Shown here piece by piece: positions 39,182-48,468 of a stretch of DNA of 64,000 bases (the first letter of the stretch is position 1; each line of letters begins with the position of its first letter). The translations under genes and the position numbers were made by a program. A model generated the notes under the pieces. That model did not search any database, was not told the DNA's origin, and saw only the letters and a program-made list of their open reading frames with translations. Source of the DNA: Arthrobacter alpinus (GTDB lineage Bacteria; Actinomycetota; Actinomycetes; Actinomycetales; Micrococcaceae); the NCBI RefSeq assembly GCF_900105965.1, contig NZ_FNTV01000001.1, forward strand, positions 744,001 through 808,000, in the 5' to 3' direction.

Positions 39182-39952
39182 CTACTTGAGCTGGAACGAG
39201 TCTATCGTCACCTTGGTCGACGGTGCACCGTCGGTGGCGCCATCTGCGATCCCTGCCTTGGCAATGTCGGTGACAACGTCCAGCCCGCTAGTGACCTTTC
39301 CAACAATCGTGTAGCCGCCGGTGTCCTGTGGCAGAACGGTGTCCTTGAAGGCGATAAAGAACTGTGTTCCATTGGAATAGGTGGTGTTGGCGCGGGCTAC
39401 CGCGATGGTGCCCGCAGGGTATTTACCATCGGCCGGCGTGTTTTCCACGGGACCCCACTGGTATTTGGGATCGCCCTGGCCGTCGCCCGTGAGCGAGCCG
39501 CACTGGAGAACACCAAAGTCGGTGGAGTCAGCCAAACGGTGGCACGTCTTGCCCGTCATGAAGTTCGAATCGGCAAGCGACTTGAATACGGCTGCGGCTT
39601 GGGGTGCGGCCGTGCCGTCGAGACTTACGCCCAGCGGCTTGCCGTTGAGCGAGAGTGTTCCCGTGAAGGTCTTACCCGCTGCCGTTTCGGCCAGGGGAAC
39701 CTCGGGGCTGTTGGTTTGTGCCGCCGCCGTGGCAGGAGCCGACGCTGAGGACGTGCTGTCGGCACTATCCCTGGCCGAGAAAACAGTGAGTGCCAAGACA
39801 ACGGCAACCGCCAGCGCGACGACCATGGCAATCAGGGCCAAGAGATTATCGCGCTTGCGACGGCGCAGCTGCTGGGTATGTAGCGCCTGATTGGCTTCCA
39901 TGCGTGCCACGCGGGCCTTGGCTTCGCGGCTGGACTTATTGCTCGTGACCAA
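39182..39952 (-). CDS. Membrane-anchored cyclophilin-type peptidyl-prolyl isomerase
   Basis: The 256-residue protein has a basic N-terminus, one membrane helix (LLALIAMVVALAVAVVLALTV), a Ser/Ala-rich linker, and an extracytoplasmic cyclophilin domain of about 165 residues: FHRLAD-like CHRLADS, PAGTIAVARAN, GTQFFIAFKDT and the YTIVGKVTSGLDVV segment. It should catalyse proline isomerisation of exported proteins. TTG at 39952 is preferred (GAAGAGG 5 bp upstream, and it fits family N-termini); GTG 39994 is the alternative. Confidence 0.85.
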   Translation of the reverse strand: MVTSNKSSREAKARVARMEANQALHTQQLRRRKRDNLLALIAMVVALAVAVVLALTVFSARDSADSTSSASAPATAAAQTNSPEVPLAETAAGKTFTGTLSLNGKPLGVSLDGTAAPQAAAVFKSLADSNFMTGKTCHRLADSTDFGVLQCGSLTGDGQGDPKYQWGPVENTPADGKYPAGTIAVARANTTYSNGTQFFIAFKDTVLPQDTGGYTIVGKVTSGLDVVTDIAKAGIADGATDGAPSTKVTIDSFQLK

Positions 39953-40184
39953 CTGTGCCTCTTCTTCAATGTGAGCGGTATGTTCGCCACGCACAGCCGA
40001 GGCTGAACGTGCGGGTTAGGGGTGGGCCGCCAAACCTTATAAAATGGCTGCCGGTGTCAGTTTACCCACGGATATGCCGCCCAGCGGCGTATATGAGCGC
40101 TCACATCGCAACACACGAATACCCGCCCCGCCGCTTCCTTGGACATAAGTCCCGGATTCGGTGCATGTTAGGAGAGCAACACCC

Positions 40185-41528
40185 ATGGCACGCAACGCCT
40201 CCTTGTCAGGTTTCCCCGAATGGCTACCCGAGGAGCGGTTGGTGGAACAGCACGTACTTGACACGCTGCGACGCACCTTCGAGCTGCACGGGTTTAGCTC
40301 CATTGAAACCCGAGCGGTGGAAACGGTGGGACAGCTGCTGCGCAAGGGCGAAATTGACAAGGAAGTCTATGGTCTTTCGCGCCTGCAGGACGACGACGGA
40401 AATGCTGCCGCCGCTAAGGACGATCCCAATGCGCTGGCCCTCCACTTCGACCTGACGGTGCCCTTTGCCCGCTACGTCGTGGAGAACGCCGGCTACCTTT
40501 CATTCCCCTTCCGCCGCTACCAGATCCAAAAGGTGTGGCGTGGCGAGCGTCCGCAGGAAGGGCGCGCCCGCGAGTTCACCCAGGCGGACATCGATGTGGT
40601 CGCCGACGGCGTACTGCCCTTCCGCTATGACGTGGAACTTGCGCTCGTCATCGCCGAGGCGCTCTCCGCCCTTCCGATCCCTGCCTTTAAGCTCCGGATT
40701 AACAACCGCAAACTAGCCGAGGGTTTCTATCGCGGCATTGGCCTCACCGACACCGCAGGCGTGTTGCGCAGCATTGACAAGCTGGAGAAGATCGGGGCCG
40801 AAAGGGTCGCCGAATTGCTCAAGAACGAGCTCGGCGCAACGGACGAGCAGGCGGCCAAAGCATTGGCGCTGGCCTCCATCCGCACAGAAGACACCTCATT
40901 CGTGGAAGCTGTACGCGCGCTTGGTGTGACCGATGAGCTCATGGAAGAAGGCCTGAACGAACTGGAACAGGTCATTGCCGCCGCGGTCAAGAGTGCCCCC
41001 GGTTCAGTTGTGGCCGACCTCTCCATTGCCCGTGGCCTTGATTACTACACGGGCACCGTCTACGAGACGGTCCTCGTAGGCCACGAGCAGCTCGGTTCCA
41101 TCTGCTCCGGCGGTCGCTACGACGCGCTGGCTTCCAAGGGCAACCGCAAGTTCCCCGGCGTGGGCCTGTCCATCGGCGTGACCCGCCTCGTGGCACGCAT
41201 CCTGAGCCAGGAATTCGCCAAGGCTTCCCGCAGTGTTCCCACGGCCGTCCTGGTCACCCTGGCTGACGAGAACAGCTGGTCCGAGGCACAAGAAGTGGCC
41301 ACCGCCCTGCGTGCCCGCGGCATCTCCACCGAAGTTGCCGCCAAGGCTGACAAGTTCGGCAAGCAGATCAAGTACGCCGACAAACGCGGCATCCCTTACG
41401 TCTGGTTCACGGATGAAGACGGCACCCACCAGGTCAAGGACATCCGCAGCGGCTATCAAGTCGCAGCTGACCCGACCACCTGGATGCCCCCGGCCGAGGA
41501 CCTGGTCCCGCAAATCACCCTGGCGTAA
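40185..41528 (+). CDS. hisS: Histidyl-tRNA synthetase
   Basis: The 447-residue class II synthetase charges tRNA-His. Seen are RYQIQKVWRGERPQEGRAREF (motif 2 region), the HisA-type motif RGLDYYTGTVYE, motif 3 in GVGLSIGVTRL, and the C-terminal anticodon-binding domain. ATG 40185 has AGGAG about 10 bp upstream; an in-frame GTG or ATG further left is less likely. aspS follows after a 425-bp gap. Confidence 0.95.
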   Translation: MARNASLSGFPEWLPEERLVEQHVLDTLRRTFELHGFSSIETRAVETVGQLLRKGEIDKEVYGLSRLQDDDGNAAAAKDDPNALALHFDLTVPFARYVVENAGYLSFPFRRYQIQKVWRGERPQEGRAREFTQADIDVVADGVLPFRYDVELALVIAEALSALPIPAFKLRINNRKLAEGFYRGIGLTDTAGVLRSIDKLEKIGAERVAELLKNELGATDEQAAKALALASIRTEDTSFVEAVRALGVTDELMEEGLNELEQVIAAAVKSAPGSVVADLSIARGLDYYTGTVYETVLVGHEQLGSICSGGRYDALASKGNRKFPGVGLSIGVTRLVARILSQEFAKASRSVPTAVLVTLADENSWSEAQEVATALRARGISTEVAAKADKFGKQIKYADKRGIPYVWFTDEDGTHQVKDIRSGYQVAADPTTWMPPAEDLVPQITLA

Positions 41529-41953
41529 CGCTCGGGCCGTTGCCGTTGCCGTTGCCGTTGCCGTGGTTGCGTTGGGGACAGGCCCGCCATTTTCCCGGCG
41601 ACTATCCCCCGAGCGCTCCCACTGCTCGCAAGCTCGCAGCGGGTCCCTCGCGCCCGTGGGCCCAGACACCACGGCCGTGGGCGGCCTTTGGCGTCTCCTG
41701 CCCCTGGCACGTAGGTCACCGGGAGAGGCGGGCCTGATGTGCGTGTTGATCAAGTGGAGCAGCCAGCCACAGGGGTAGGTGAGGTGCGCACGGGCGGGGA
41801 ATCTTACTGCCCGCGAGAGTGTCGCGGATTCCGCCGGACCCGGCCGCGGCTCCAGCGGCTCGACCAGCGGCGGATTGATTCACGGTAAACTTCTAGACAA
41901 ACCCTTATTTTGCGACCCGGATAGGGCCGTTCATTTCCATTGAAAGGAATGCT
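41529..41953. other. Gene-free stretch between hisS and aspS
   Basis: I see no convincing gene here. It holds a GCCGTT hexanucleotide repeat right after hisS, a very GC-rich middle of about 250 bp, and an AT-richer end with the ribosome site GAAAGGAATGCT of aspS. Small readings of up to 180 codons are out of character for this organism and are taken as noise. No promoter could be assigned with confidence. Confidence 0.6.
41536..41564. repeat. GCCGTT hexanucleotide microsatellite
   Basis: Four perfect GCCGTT units plus a partial fifth (GCCGT) start 8 bp after the hisS stop codon. Slippage could change its length without changing any gene. Confidence 0.85.
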
Positions 41954-43735
41954 GTGCTGCGCACACATGACCTAGGCTCCCTGCGGGCTGAACATATTGG
42001 CCAAACCGTCACTCTCTCGGGGTGGGTTGCCCGCCGTCGAGATCATGGTGGAGTGGCCTTCCTGGACCTGCGTGACGCATCGGGCGTGGCACAGATTGTT
42101 GTTCGTGAGGAAGAAGTCTTCCACGCACTGCGCAACGAGTTTGTCTTGCAGATCACCGGTACGGTGTCACTCCGTCCCGAGGGTAACGAAAACTCGGCAC
42201 TCGCCACGGGTGAGATCGAGGTCATGGCCGAAGACGTCGTCGTTCTGAACGAGGCCGCTCCGTTGCCGTTCCAGGTTGACGAGCACGTTGAGGTGGGCGA
42301 GGAAGCACGCCTGAAGCACCGCTACCTCGACCTGCGCCGCCCCAGCATGCAGCGCAACATGCGCCTGCGTTCCGAGGCGAACCGTGTGGCCCGCAACCTC
42401 TTGCACGATCAGGGTTACATCGAAATTGAAACCCCCACATTGACCCGCTCCACCCCTGAGGGTGCCCGCGACTTCGTGGTTCCGGCACGCCTGGCTCCCG
42501 GATCCTGGTACGCGTTGCCGCAGTCCCCGCAGCTGTTCAAGCAGCTCCTGCAGGTGGGTGGCTTCGAGAAGTACTACCAGATCGCCCGGTGCTACCGTGA
42601 CGAGGATTTCCGTGCGGATCGCCAGCCGGAGTTCACGCAGCTGGACATCGAGGCAAGCTTCGTTGACCAGGATGACATCATCGCCCTGGGCGAGAAGATC
42701 GTCTCCGAGCTGTGGAAGCTGATCGACGTCGAAATCCCGATGCCCATCCAGCGCATGACTTACCGCGATGCCATGGCCCGCTTCGGATCCGACAAGCCGG
42801 ACCTGCGGTTCGGCCTGGAATTGACCGAGATGACGGAGTTCTTCAAGGACACCGAATTCGGCGTCTTCAAGGCTCCCTACGTTGGTGCTGTTGTCATGCC
42901 CGGTGGTGCGTCACAGCCCCGCCGCCAGCTCGACGCCTGGCAGGAATGGGCCAAGCAGCGTGGAGCCAAGGGGCTCGCGTACGTTTTGGTCAAGGACGAA
43001 GGTGAGCTCACGGGCCCCGTTGCCAAGAACCTGACGGACACCGAGCGTGCCGGCCTGGCCGACGCCGTTGGCGCCAAGCCCGGCGACTGCATCTTCTTCG
43101 CCGCCGGTGAAGTTTCCACTTCACGCGCCCTGCTGGGTGCCGCTCGCGTTGAAATCGGTCACCGCACCGGCCTGATCGACCCGAAGGATTGGGCCTTCGT
43201 GTGGGTTGTTGACGCACCCATGTTCGAACCCACCAGCGTTGCTGTTGGTTCCGGCGACGTGGCCCTGGGGCACAGCGCCTGGACGGCCGTGCACCACGCG
43301 TTCACCTCTCCCAAGCCCGAGTTCATGGACAACTTCGACACAGATCCGGGCGAGGCCTTGGCTTACGCCTACGACATTGTCTGCAACGGTAACGAAATCG
43401 GTGGCGGTTCCATCCGCATCCACCGCCGCGACATCCAGGAGCGCGTATTCGGCGTCATGGGCATCTCCGAGGCCGAGGCCGACGAGAAGTTCGGATTCCT
43501 GCTTGACGGTTTCAAGTTCGGCGCCCCGCCGCATGGCGGCATCGCCATTGGCTGGGACCGTGCCGTGTCCCTGCTGGCCGGTGTTGACTCCATCCGCGAC
43601 GTCATCGCCTTCCCGAAGTCCGGCGGCGGCTACGACCCGATGACCGAGGCTCCCGCCCCGATCACGGCGCAGCAACGCAAGGAAGCCGGTGTTGACTTCA
43701 AGCCGGAAGTCAAGCCTGAGGCTGGCGAGAAGTAG
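41954..43735 (+). CDS. aspS: Aspartyl-tRNA synthetase
   Basis: The 593-residue class II synthetase has an N-terminal OB-fold anticodon domain ([13 protein letters not shown]), the [15 protein letters not shown] motif 2, the long bacterial insertion domain (about residues 285-415) and motif 3 ([10 protein letters not shown]). GTG start after GAAAGGAATGCT. Many actinobacteria use it also for tRNA-Asn with GatCAB, but nothing in the window decides that. A terminator follows. Confidence 0.96.
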   Translation: MLRTHDLGSLRAEHIGQTVTLSGWVARRRDHGGVAFLDLRDASGVAQIVVREEEVFHALRNEFVLQITGTVSLRPEGNENSALATGEIEVMAEDVVVLNEAAPLPFQVDEHVEVGEEARLKHRYLDLRRPSMQRNMRLRSEANRVARNLLHDQGYIEIETPTLTRSTPEGARDFVVPARLAPGSWYALPQSPQLFKQLLQVGGFEKYYQIARCYRDEDFRADRQPEFTQLDIEASFVDQDDIIALGEKIVSELWKLIDVEIPMPIQRMTYRDAMARFGSDKPDLRFGLELTEMTEFFKDTEFGVFKAPYVGAVVMPGGASQPRRQLDAWQEWAKQRGAKGLAYVLVKDEGELTGPVAKNLTDTERAGLADAVGAKPGDCIFFAAGEVSTSRALLGAARVEIGHRTGLIDPKDWAFVWVVDAPMFEPTSVAVGSGDVALGHSAWTAVHHAFTSPKPEFMDNFDTDPGEALAYAYDIVCNGNEIGGGSIRIHRRDIQERVFGVMGISEAEADEKFGFLLDGFKFGAPPHGGIAIGWDRAVSLLAGVDSIRDVIAFPKSGGGYDPMTEAPAPITAQQRKEAGVDFKPEVKPEAGEK

Positions 43736-43751
43736 CACCTGCTCCACATGC

Positions 43752-43789
43752 AAATGCCGGTCTCCCGATACGGGGAGGCCGGCATTTTT
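43752..43789 (+). terminator. Intrinsic terminator after aspS
   Basis: A stem of about 14 bp with one G-U pair and a short loop, ending in TTTTT, begins 17 bp after the aspS stop. Confidence 0.85.
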
Positions 43790-43914
43790 GTGCCGCGTGT
43801 GCAGCTGATGCGAGTTTCGGTGTCGGAGGTTGCATCAACTGCGCACTTACCAGGGCTGGGTCTTGCCTTGCGGGGTGATCGAGCCGAGCGCGCCGTCAGC
43901 GCGGCCCGGCTACG

Positions 43915-44715
43915 ATGAAACGTGTGAAGGATTTTGACGCGCAAGACTGTACCGTGGACGCACTTGAAGTGTTGATGAATGAGGCCTGGCCTGCTCCGGA
44001 GACGATGGAGCGCGATGGGTGGGTGCTCAGATCGGCCAGCTCCGTGACCCAGAGGGCCAACTCGGTGTGGCCTCGGCAGGCACCGACTGATCTTGACGTG
44101 GCACTTCGAGACATCGTGCGCTGGTACGCCATGCGCCGCCAGCCCGTCATCTTCCAAATCACGCAGCGTCCGGAAAATAGCGCTTTGGAACAGCAGCTTG
44201 ATCTTCAGGGATACTCCCGGCAGTCGGAGACGCTGATCATGACCGCCGGTGGCAACGTCGATGAGGCCCCTCCCACGCCGGCCGGCATTGCACTGACGTT
44301 CAGTGATGCGCCGTCGGAGGCGTGGATCCAGATGTGGTGGCGCATCGACGGCAGGGGAGGGGCTGCCGAACGCGAGGTGGCCCGGGGGATCCTCACGGGT
44401 GTCCCCTCGCTTTACGCGTCGGCCGTGAATGACGACGGCATGGTGGTGGGAACTGGGCGGGTAACACTGGTCAACGGGTGGGCCGGGATCTACTGCATGA
44501 GTGTTCATCCGGACTTTCGCAGGCGGGGCATTGCAGCGTCCATTCTTCGCCAGCTCCTTGACGCGGCCCGCGATCGGGGTTCCGTCCAGGCGTGGTTGCT
44601 GGTGACTGCCGCGAATGCCGGCGCCCAAGCACTCTATGAACGGGGTGGATTTAGGGAAGTTGGCAGGTATCACTACCGCCAGGCACCACGGCGCCGCGCG
44701 CCCATGGCCTGCTGA
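43915..44715 (+). CDS. GNAT N-acetyltransferase, Rv0428c/cg3035-like
   Basis: This 266-residue two-part protein resembles the Rv0428c/cg3035 group. The N-terminal part has the DGWVLRSASSVTQRANSV stretch, the C-terminal half a full GNAT domain with SVHPDFRRRGIAASILRQL and ANAGAQALYERGGF. Substrate unknown. ATG 43915; a GTG at 43924 is also possible. It is first in the accessory block after aspS. Confidence 0.8.
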   Translation: MKRVKDFDAQDCTVDALEVLMNEAWPAPETMERDGWVLRSASSVTQRANSVWPRQAPTDLDVALRDIVRWYAMRRQPVIFQITQRPENSALEQQLDLQGYSRQSETLIMTAGGNVDEAPPTPAGIALTFSDAPSEAWIQMWWRIDGRGGAAEREVARGILTGVPSLYASAVNDDGMVVGTGRVTLVNGWAGIYCMSVHPDFRRRGIAASILRQLLDAARDRGSVQAWLLVTAANAGAQALYERGGFREVGRYHYRQAPRRRAPMAC

Positions 44716-45198
44716 CCGGCCACTGCTGCTGTCCAGCCAACCGCTCACCCCTGGCCTTCTTCGTCACTTCCCCGCGGGCAGACTTTCGTCCTCCCGCACA
44801 TCCCTCCCGCACACCAAAGCAGGGGAACATACGCCAGAGGTTTCGAGAGACTTCTCAAAAGAGGCACTCGCCCCATTTTGCGAGTGTCTACGAGACTCGA
44901 AGGCTTCCTTGACCCAGGAAACGGGCAGGCGTATCCTGCGGTTAGTCGTCGTTCCAAGGGGTGTGCTCGCCAGCTTCGCCTTCCGGGCTCGACGGAAAGC
45001 GCATATTCGAGAATCACGCCGATAACTGCGTGCCAAGAAGCACGCGGCACAGGCGCATCCGGTCTCCGCCGCGGGAGCAGGCCCGTCTGGCTCGCCTCCT
45101 GCCCGTAGTGGCTGCATCATGAATGTCCCGCACGGCCGGGAGGGTGGCTGTGCCAAGTCCCTGATCATGAAGGCGTGGTCAGGGGAATGGGAGCCACC
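44716..45198. other. Gene-free stretch before the FAD-linked oxidase
   Basis: No recognisable gene, RNA or element. Open readings on both strands (for example 44764-45264 minus) resemble nothing and have no ribosome site. It holds a small hairpin at 44865-44886 and, at its end, the ribosome site GGGAG before ATG 45199. It may be a decayed gene or a long leader. Confidence 0.45.
44865..44886 (-). terminator. Small hairpin in a gene-free stretch
   Basis: A 7-bp perfect stem (CACTCGC with GCGAGTG) and 8-nt loop; on the minus strand it is followed by CCTCTTTTG, so it could end a leftward transcript. Confidence 0.35.
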
Positions 45199-46575
45199 AT
45201 GGACAACAACAGATTTCAGGCCCTGCAGGAAAAAGTGCGCGGCCAGGTCATCACCTCCGACCACCCCCTCTACGACGCCTCACGGGCCGTCTATAACGGC
45301 ATGATTGACAAACATCCGGCAGCCATATTGCGTGTTTCGCAAGTCGCGGACGTCATCGCGGGAGTCAACTTTGCGCGGGATGAGGGCTTGGACCTTGCAC
45401 TGAGAGGTGGTGGGCACAGTGCACCCGGATTCGGGACGTGTGACGGAGGCCTTGTGCTTGACTTCGGAGACCGCAGGGGCGTCCGGGTAGATCCCGCTGC
45501 CGTAACGGCCAGGGCCGAGGCAGGCACCACCTGGGCCGACTTCAACCACGCAACAAACGCCTTTGGGCTCGCAACAACCGGCGGAATCATCGGATCCACG
45601 GGTGTTGCTGGGCTGACACTCGGCGGCGGCATCGGCTACCTCGCCCGTAAGTACGGCCTGTCCTGTGACAACCTCAAATCTGCGGATGTGGTTACTGCAG
45701 AGGGGAAGTTCCTCACAGCCAGCGCAACCGAGAATGACGACCTCTTCTGGGCGTTACGTGGAGGCACAGGAAACTTCGGCGTCGTCACGTCCCTGGAATT
45801 CGACCTGCATCCCGTCGACGTCGTCTACGGCGGTGTAGTCATCTATCTGCTCGAGCACGCAGAGGCCGTTGCACAACTGTTCCGGGACTACATTGCCACG
45901 GCGCCCGAAGACATGGGCATATTCCTCGGGTACCACCAGGGCCCGCCTGTCCCCTTCCTGCCGGAGGAGCACCACGGCAAGCCCGTGGTGGTGGTGGTGG
46001 GTGGCTGGACCGGTCCCCACGATGAAGGCGAGCGGCAGTGGCAGAAATTCCTTGACGTCGCCCCAGTTGCTGGGTCGTTTCTGGGCCCGCTCCCGTATCC
46101 GATGCTCAACACCCTGTTCGACCCGCTTTTGCCGAAAGGCCTCCAAGCATATTGGAAGGCGGAGTTCCTCCCAGAGCTAAGTGACGAAGTGATCGGCGTT
46201 GCCCAGAAATTCGGAGCAGGCGTGCCCAGCCCCCAAACCGCCAATCATTTCTATCCCATTAATGGCGCAGCCCAACGCGTAGGAGAGGATGAGACTGCCT
46301 TTCCCTACCGGGACGTCAACTTCTCGGTTGCCATCGCCGGAATGTGGGAATCCCCGGCGGACAACGACGCCAACTGCAAGTGGGTCAGAGACTACTACCA
46401 GGCCCTGCATCCCCACGGGGCTGGCGCGGGCTACATTAATTTCCTCGACGCCGACGACCAGTCCCGCATCGAGGACAACTACGGGGACAACTACGCCCGG
46501 TTGGCCAAGATCAAGGCGAAGTACGATCCCGGCAACCTGTTCCATATCAACCAGAACATCAAACCGATGGCCTGA
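45199..46575 (+). CDS. FAD-linked oxidase (berberine-bridge-like)
   Basis: This 458-residue flavoprotein has an N-terminal FAD-binding PCMH-type domain, with the histidine of LRGGGHSAPGFG that typically forms a covalent FAD bond, then GGIIGSTGVAGLTLGGGIGY and KYGLSCDNL, and a C-terminal berberine-bridge segment (ARLAKIKAKYDPGNLFHINQNI). It should oxidise a small organic substrate with oxygen. No signal peptide. ATG 45199 follows GGGAG; a GTG at 45175 is in frame. Substrate unknown; its neighbours do not help. Confidence 0.85.
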   Translation: MDNNRFQALQEKVRGQVITSDHPLYDASRAVYNGMIDKHPAAILRVSQVADVIAGVNFARDEGLDLALRGGGHSAPGFGTCDGGLVLDFGDRRGVRVDPAAVTARAEAGTTWADFNHATNAFGLATTGGIIGSTGVAGLTLGGGIGYLARKYGLSCDNLKSADVVTAEGKFLTASATENDDLFWALRGGTGNFGVVTSLEFDLHPVDVVYGGVVIYLLEHAEAVAQLFRDYIATAPEDMGIFLGYHQGPPVPFLPEEHHGKPVVVVVGGWTGPHDEGERQWQKFLDVAPVAGSFLGPLPYPMLNTLFDPLLPKGLQAYWKAEFLPELSDEVIGVAQKFGAGVPSPQTANHFYPINGAAQRVGEDETAFPYRDVNFSVAIAGMWESPADNDANCKWVRDYYQALHPHGAGAGYINFLDADDQSRIEDNYGDNYARLAKIKAKYDPGNLFHINQNIKPMA

Positions 46576-46645
46576 AACGCGGAAAAGTATTCACTAGGCT
46601 TGATACTTCTCCCGTGGCTGGCGGCATTCGGCGGCTACGTGTCGG

Positions 46646-47437
46646 TCACACCGCCAGTGGCAGGCGCTCTTTCAACGGTCGGAAAACCAATTGAAATCCG
46701 TCATCAAGCTCAACACGACGGACCTCGATCTGGTATACAGCTTCGATGTTCTCCTTGGTCAGGACCTCTGACGGTGTACCTTCGGCAACTACACGCCCTT
46801 GGTGAAGCAACAAAAGGCGATCGCAGTACGTCGCAGCAAGATTTAGATCGTGGAGGATCACGGCCACTGCGTGGTTGCTGCTGCGGGTAAGATCGCGCAC
46901 CAGTTCCAGCACCTCGTGCTGGTAGCGCACGTCGAGGTGGTTGGTGGGCTCATCCAGGAGCAGATGCGTGGTTTGTTGCGCCAAGGCCCGGGCAATGAGC
47001 ACCCTTTGCCGTTCCCCGCCGGAGAGTTCATTGAAGCTTTGGCCAGCCAAGGCCAGCATGCCAACGCGCTCGAGGGCCGCAGCGGCGATCTTCTCGTCGA
47101 CGTCGGTAACACGGCTGAACACTCCCTGGTGGGGAGTGCGGCCCAACAAGACCATGTCCGAGACCAACAGTGGCTGATCTCCAGGATTTTCCTGCACCAC
47201 CACGGACAGGGTGCGTGCAATTTCCCTGGCACTGAGCCGGTGCAATTCGGAATGGTCCAGGGACACGCTGCCCGCATTTGGCGTCAACGAACCGTAAAGC
47301 GTGCGCAGGAGCGTGGTCTTCCCGCTCCCATTGGGGCCCACCAGCCCCAGGACCTCGCCATGACTGGCCCGCAGATCGACGTCGCTAAGGACTTCCCGGG
47401 AGCCAAAGGCAAAAGAAATCCCCGAACCGGAGATCAC
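46646..47437 (-). CDS. ABC transporter ATP-binding protein (FecE type)
   Basis: The 263-residue ATPase has Walker A GPNGSGKTTLL, signature LSGGERQRV, Walker B LLLDEPTNHLD and the H-loop HDLN. It powers the importer formed with the genes at 47434 and 48469. Its ATG overlaps the stop of the binding-protein gene by 4 bp. FecE-type ATPases take up iron-siderophores, haem or cobalamin. Confidence 0.9.
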   Translation of the reverse strand: MISGSGISFAFGSREVLSDVDLRASHGEVLGLVGPNGSGKTTLLRTLYGSLTPNAGSVSLDHSELHRLSAREIARTLSVVVQENPGDQPLLVSDMVLLGRTPHQGVFSRVTDVDEKIAAAALERVGMLALAGQSFNELSGGERQRVLIARALAQQTTHLLLDEPTNHLDVRYQHEVLELVRDLTRSSNHAVAVILHDLNLAATYCDRLLLLHQGRVVAEGTPSEVLTKENIEAVYQIEVRRVELDDGFQLVFRPLKERLPLAV

Positions 47438-48417
47438 TGCCAGAACCGTTCAATGATGTGCTCCAAGCCATCGATTGCCAGCGGGGAGCCCGGTTCAGTG
47501 AAATTGAACAGCTGTGTCATCACGTCATTCTTGGCAATGGCCGTGATTGACTCGGCGCCCTTCATTGAGGTGATGGCGTGGGAAATCTCATCCGGGTTGT
47601 CAGCCGTGTGGAGAAGGATCAGCACATCGGGGTTCCGCCCAATTAGTTCCTCCCGGCCAATCTCGAAGACCCTCTGGTCAACATCGGCGAAAACGTTGGT
47701 GAACCCGGCGGCCTCCAATTGGGGGTGTGCCATTGACTTGGTGCCGTAGGCGTACGTGGCACCGCCCCCAAGGGTGGGATAGAGCACGGCAGCGGTACGT
47801 TTTTCTGCAGCGGCACTTGGCCTGGAGATTCTCTTCACACGTTCCTCGAGTGCCAGCGCAGCACTCGCCCCACGGTCCGAAATCCCGAAGGCCCGCGCGT
47901 AAGTCTTCATCTGCTCACCAATGTCCTGAAACGTTGGATTGTCCGGGGGCTGTGGGCAGAAGGAGGGCTCCTCCAGCAAAGGAATGCCGGAGGCGGCAAG
48001 GGTTTCCCGATTCAATCCTTGGGCCGTGCCCAACACCATGTCGGGCCTCTGGGCCATGATGACTTCTTGAGAGATCTGCAGGTGGCCCGAGGTGTCCAAC
48101 TTGTCCGTCAGCAAGGGAATCCGGTCAAGTTCCTGCTGAGTCGGGGCATCAAAATACGTGGTGGGGTAGCTGCCGGCCCGAGCCACCACTTTGTCCATGA
48201 CGCCCAATGAGTGCAGGTAACTGACAGGTGAGCTTTCCAGCAGCACCACCCGTTCGGGCGCCTTTTCAAGGGTGACAGCCGTGCCGCAATTCATGATGGT
48301 CAGGGGGAAGTCAGTGGATGTCAGTGCATTGTTGTTGGCTCCGGCTGGGCTCCCGCAGGCGGTCAGCATGAGTGAGAGCATGGTTGCCGCGGCAAGCGGC
48401 ATTACACGGGGTTTCAT
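47434..48417 (-). CDS. ABC transporter substrate-binding lipoprotein (FecB type)
   Basis: The 327-residue protein begins with a signal peptide and a lipobox (LMLTACG, lipidated Cys near residue 21). The two-lobed domain follows, with CGTAVTLEKAPERVVLLESSPVSYL and the second-lobe YPTLGGGATYAYG stretch. It belongs to the siderophore/haem/cobalamin-binding group by architecture; the ligand is not identified. ATG 48417 has TTGGAGTACCTG upstream. Confidence 0.88.
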   Translation of the reverse strand: MKPRVMPLAAATMLSLMLTACGSPAGANNNALTSTDFPLTIMNCGTAVTLEKAPERVVLLESSPVSYLHSLGVMDKVVARAGSYPTTYFDAPTQQELDRIPLLTDKLDTSGHLQISQEVIMAQRPDMVLGTAQGLNRETLAASGIPLLEEPSFCPQPPDNPTFQDIGEQMKTYARAFGISDRGASAALALEERVKRISRPSAAAEKRTAAVLYPTLGGGATYAYGTKSMAHPQLEAAGFTNVFADVDQRVFEIGREELIGRNPDVLILLHTADNPDEISHAITSMKGAESITAIAKNDVMTQLFNFTEPGSPLAIDGLEHIIERFWQ

Positions 48418-48468
48418 CAGGTACTCCAAATTAGTGGTTCAGTGGTGGCTGTATTCATCACTGTGTTG

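Noticed and set aside
39953..40184. T-box or other leader before hisS
   Set aside because: I could not find the T-box sequence or an antiterminator pair.
44764..45264. A 166-codon minus-strand gene
   Set aside because: No ribosome site and no resemblance to any protein; overlaps the start of the FAD-linked oxidase.
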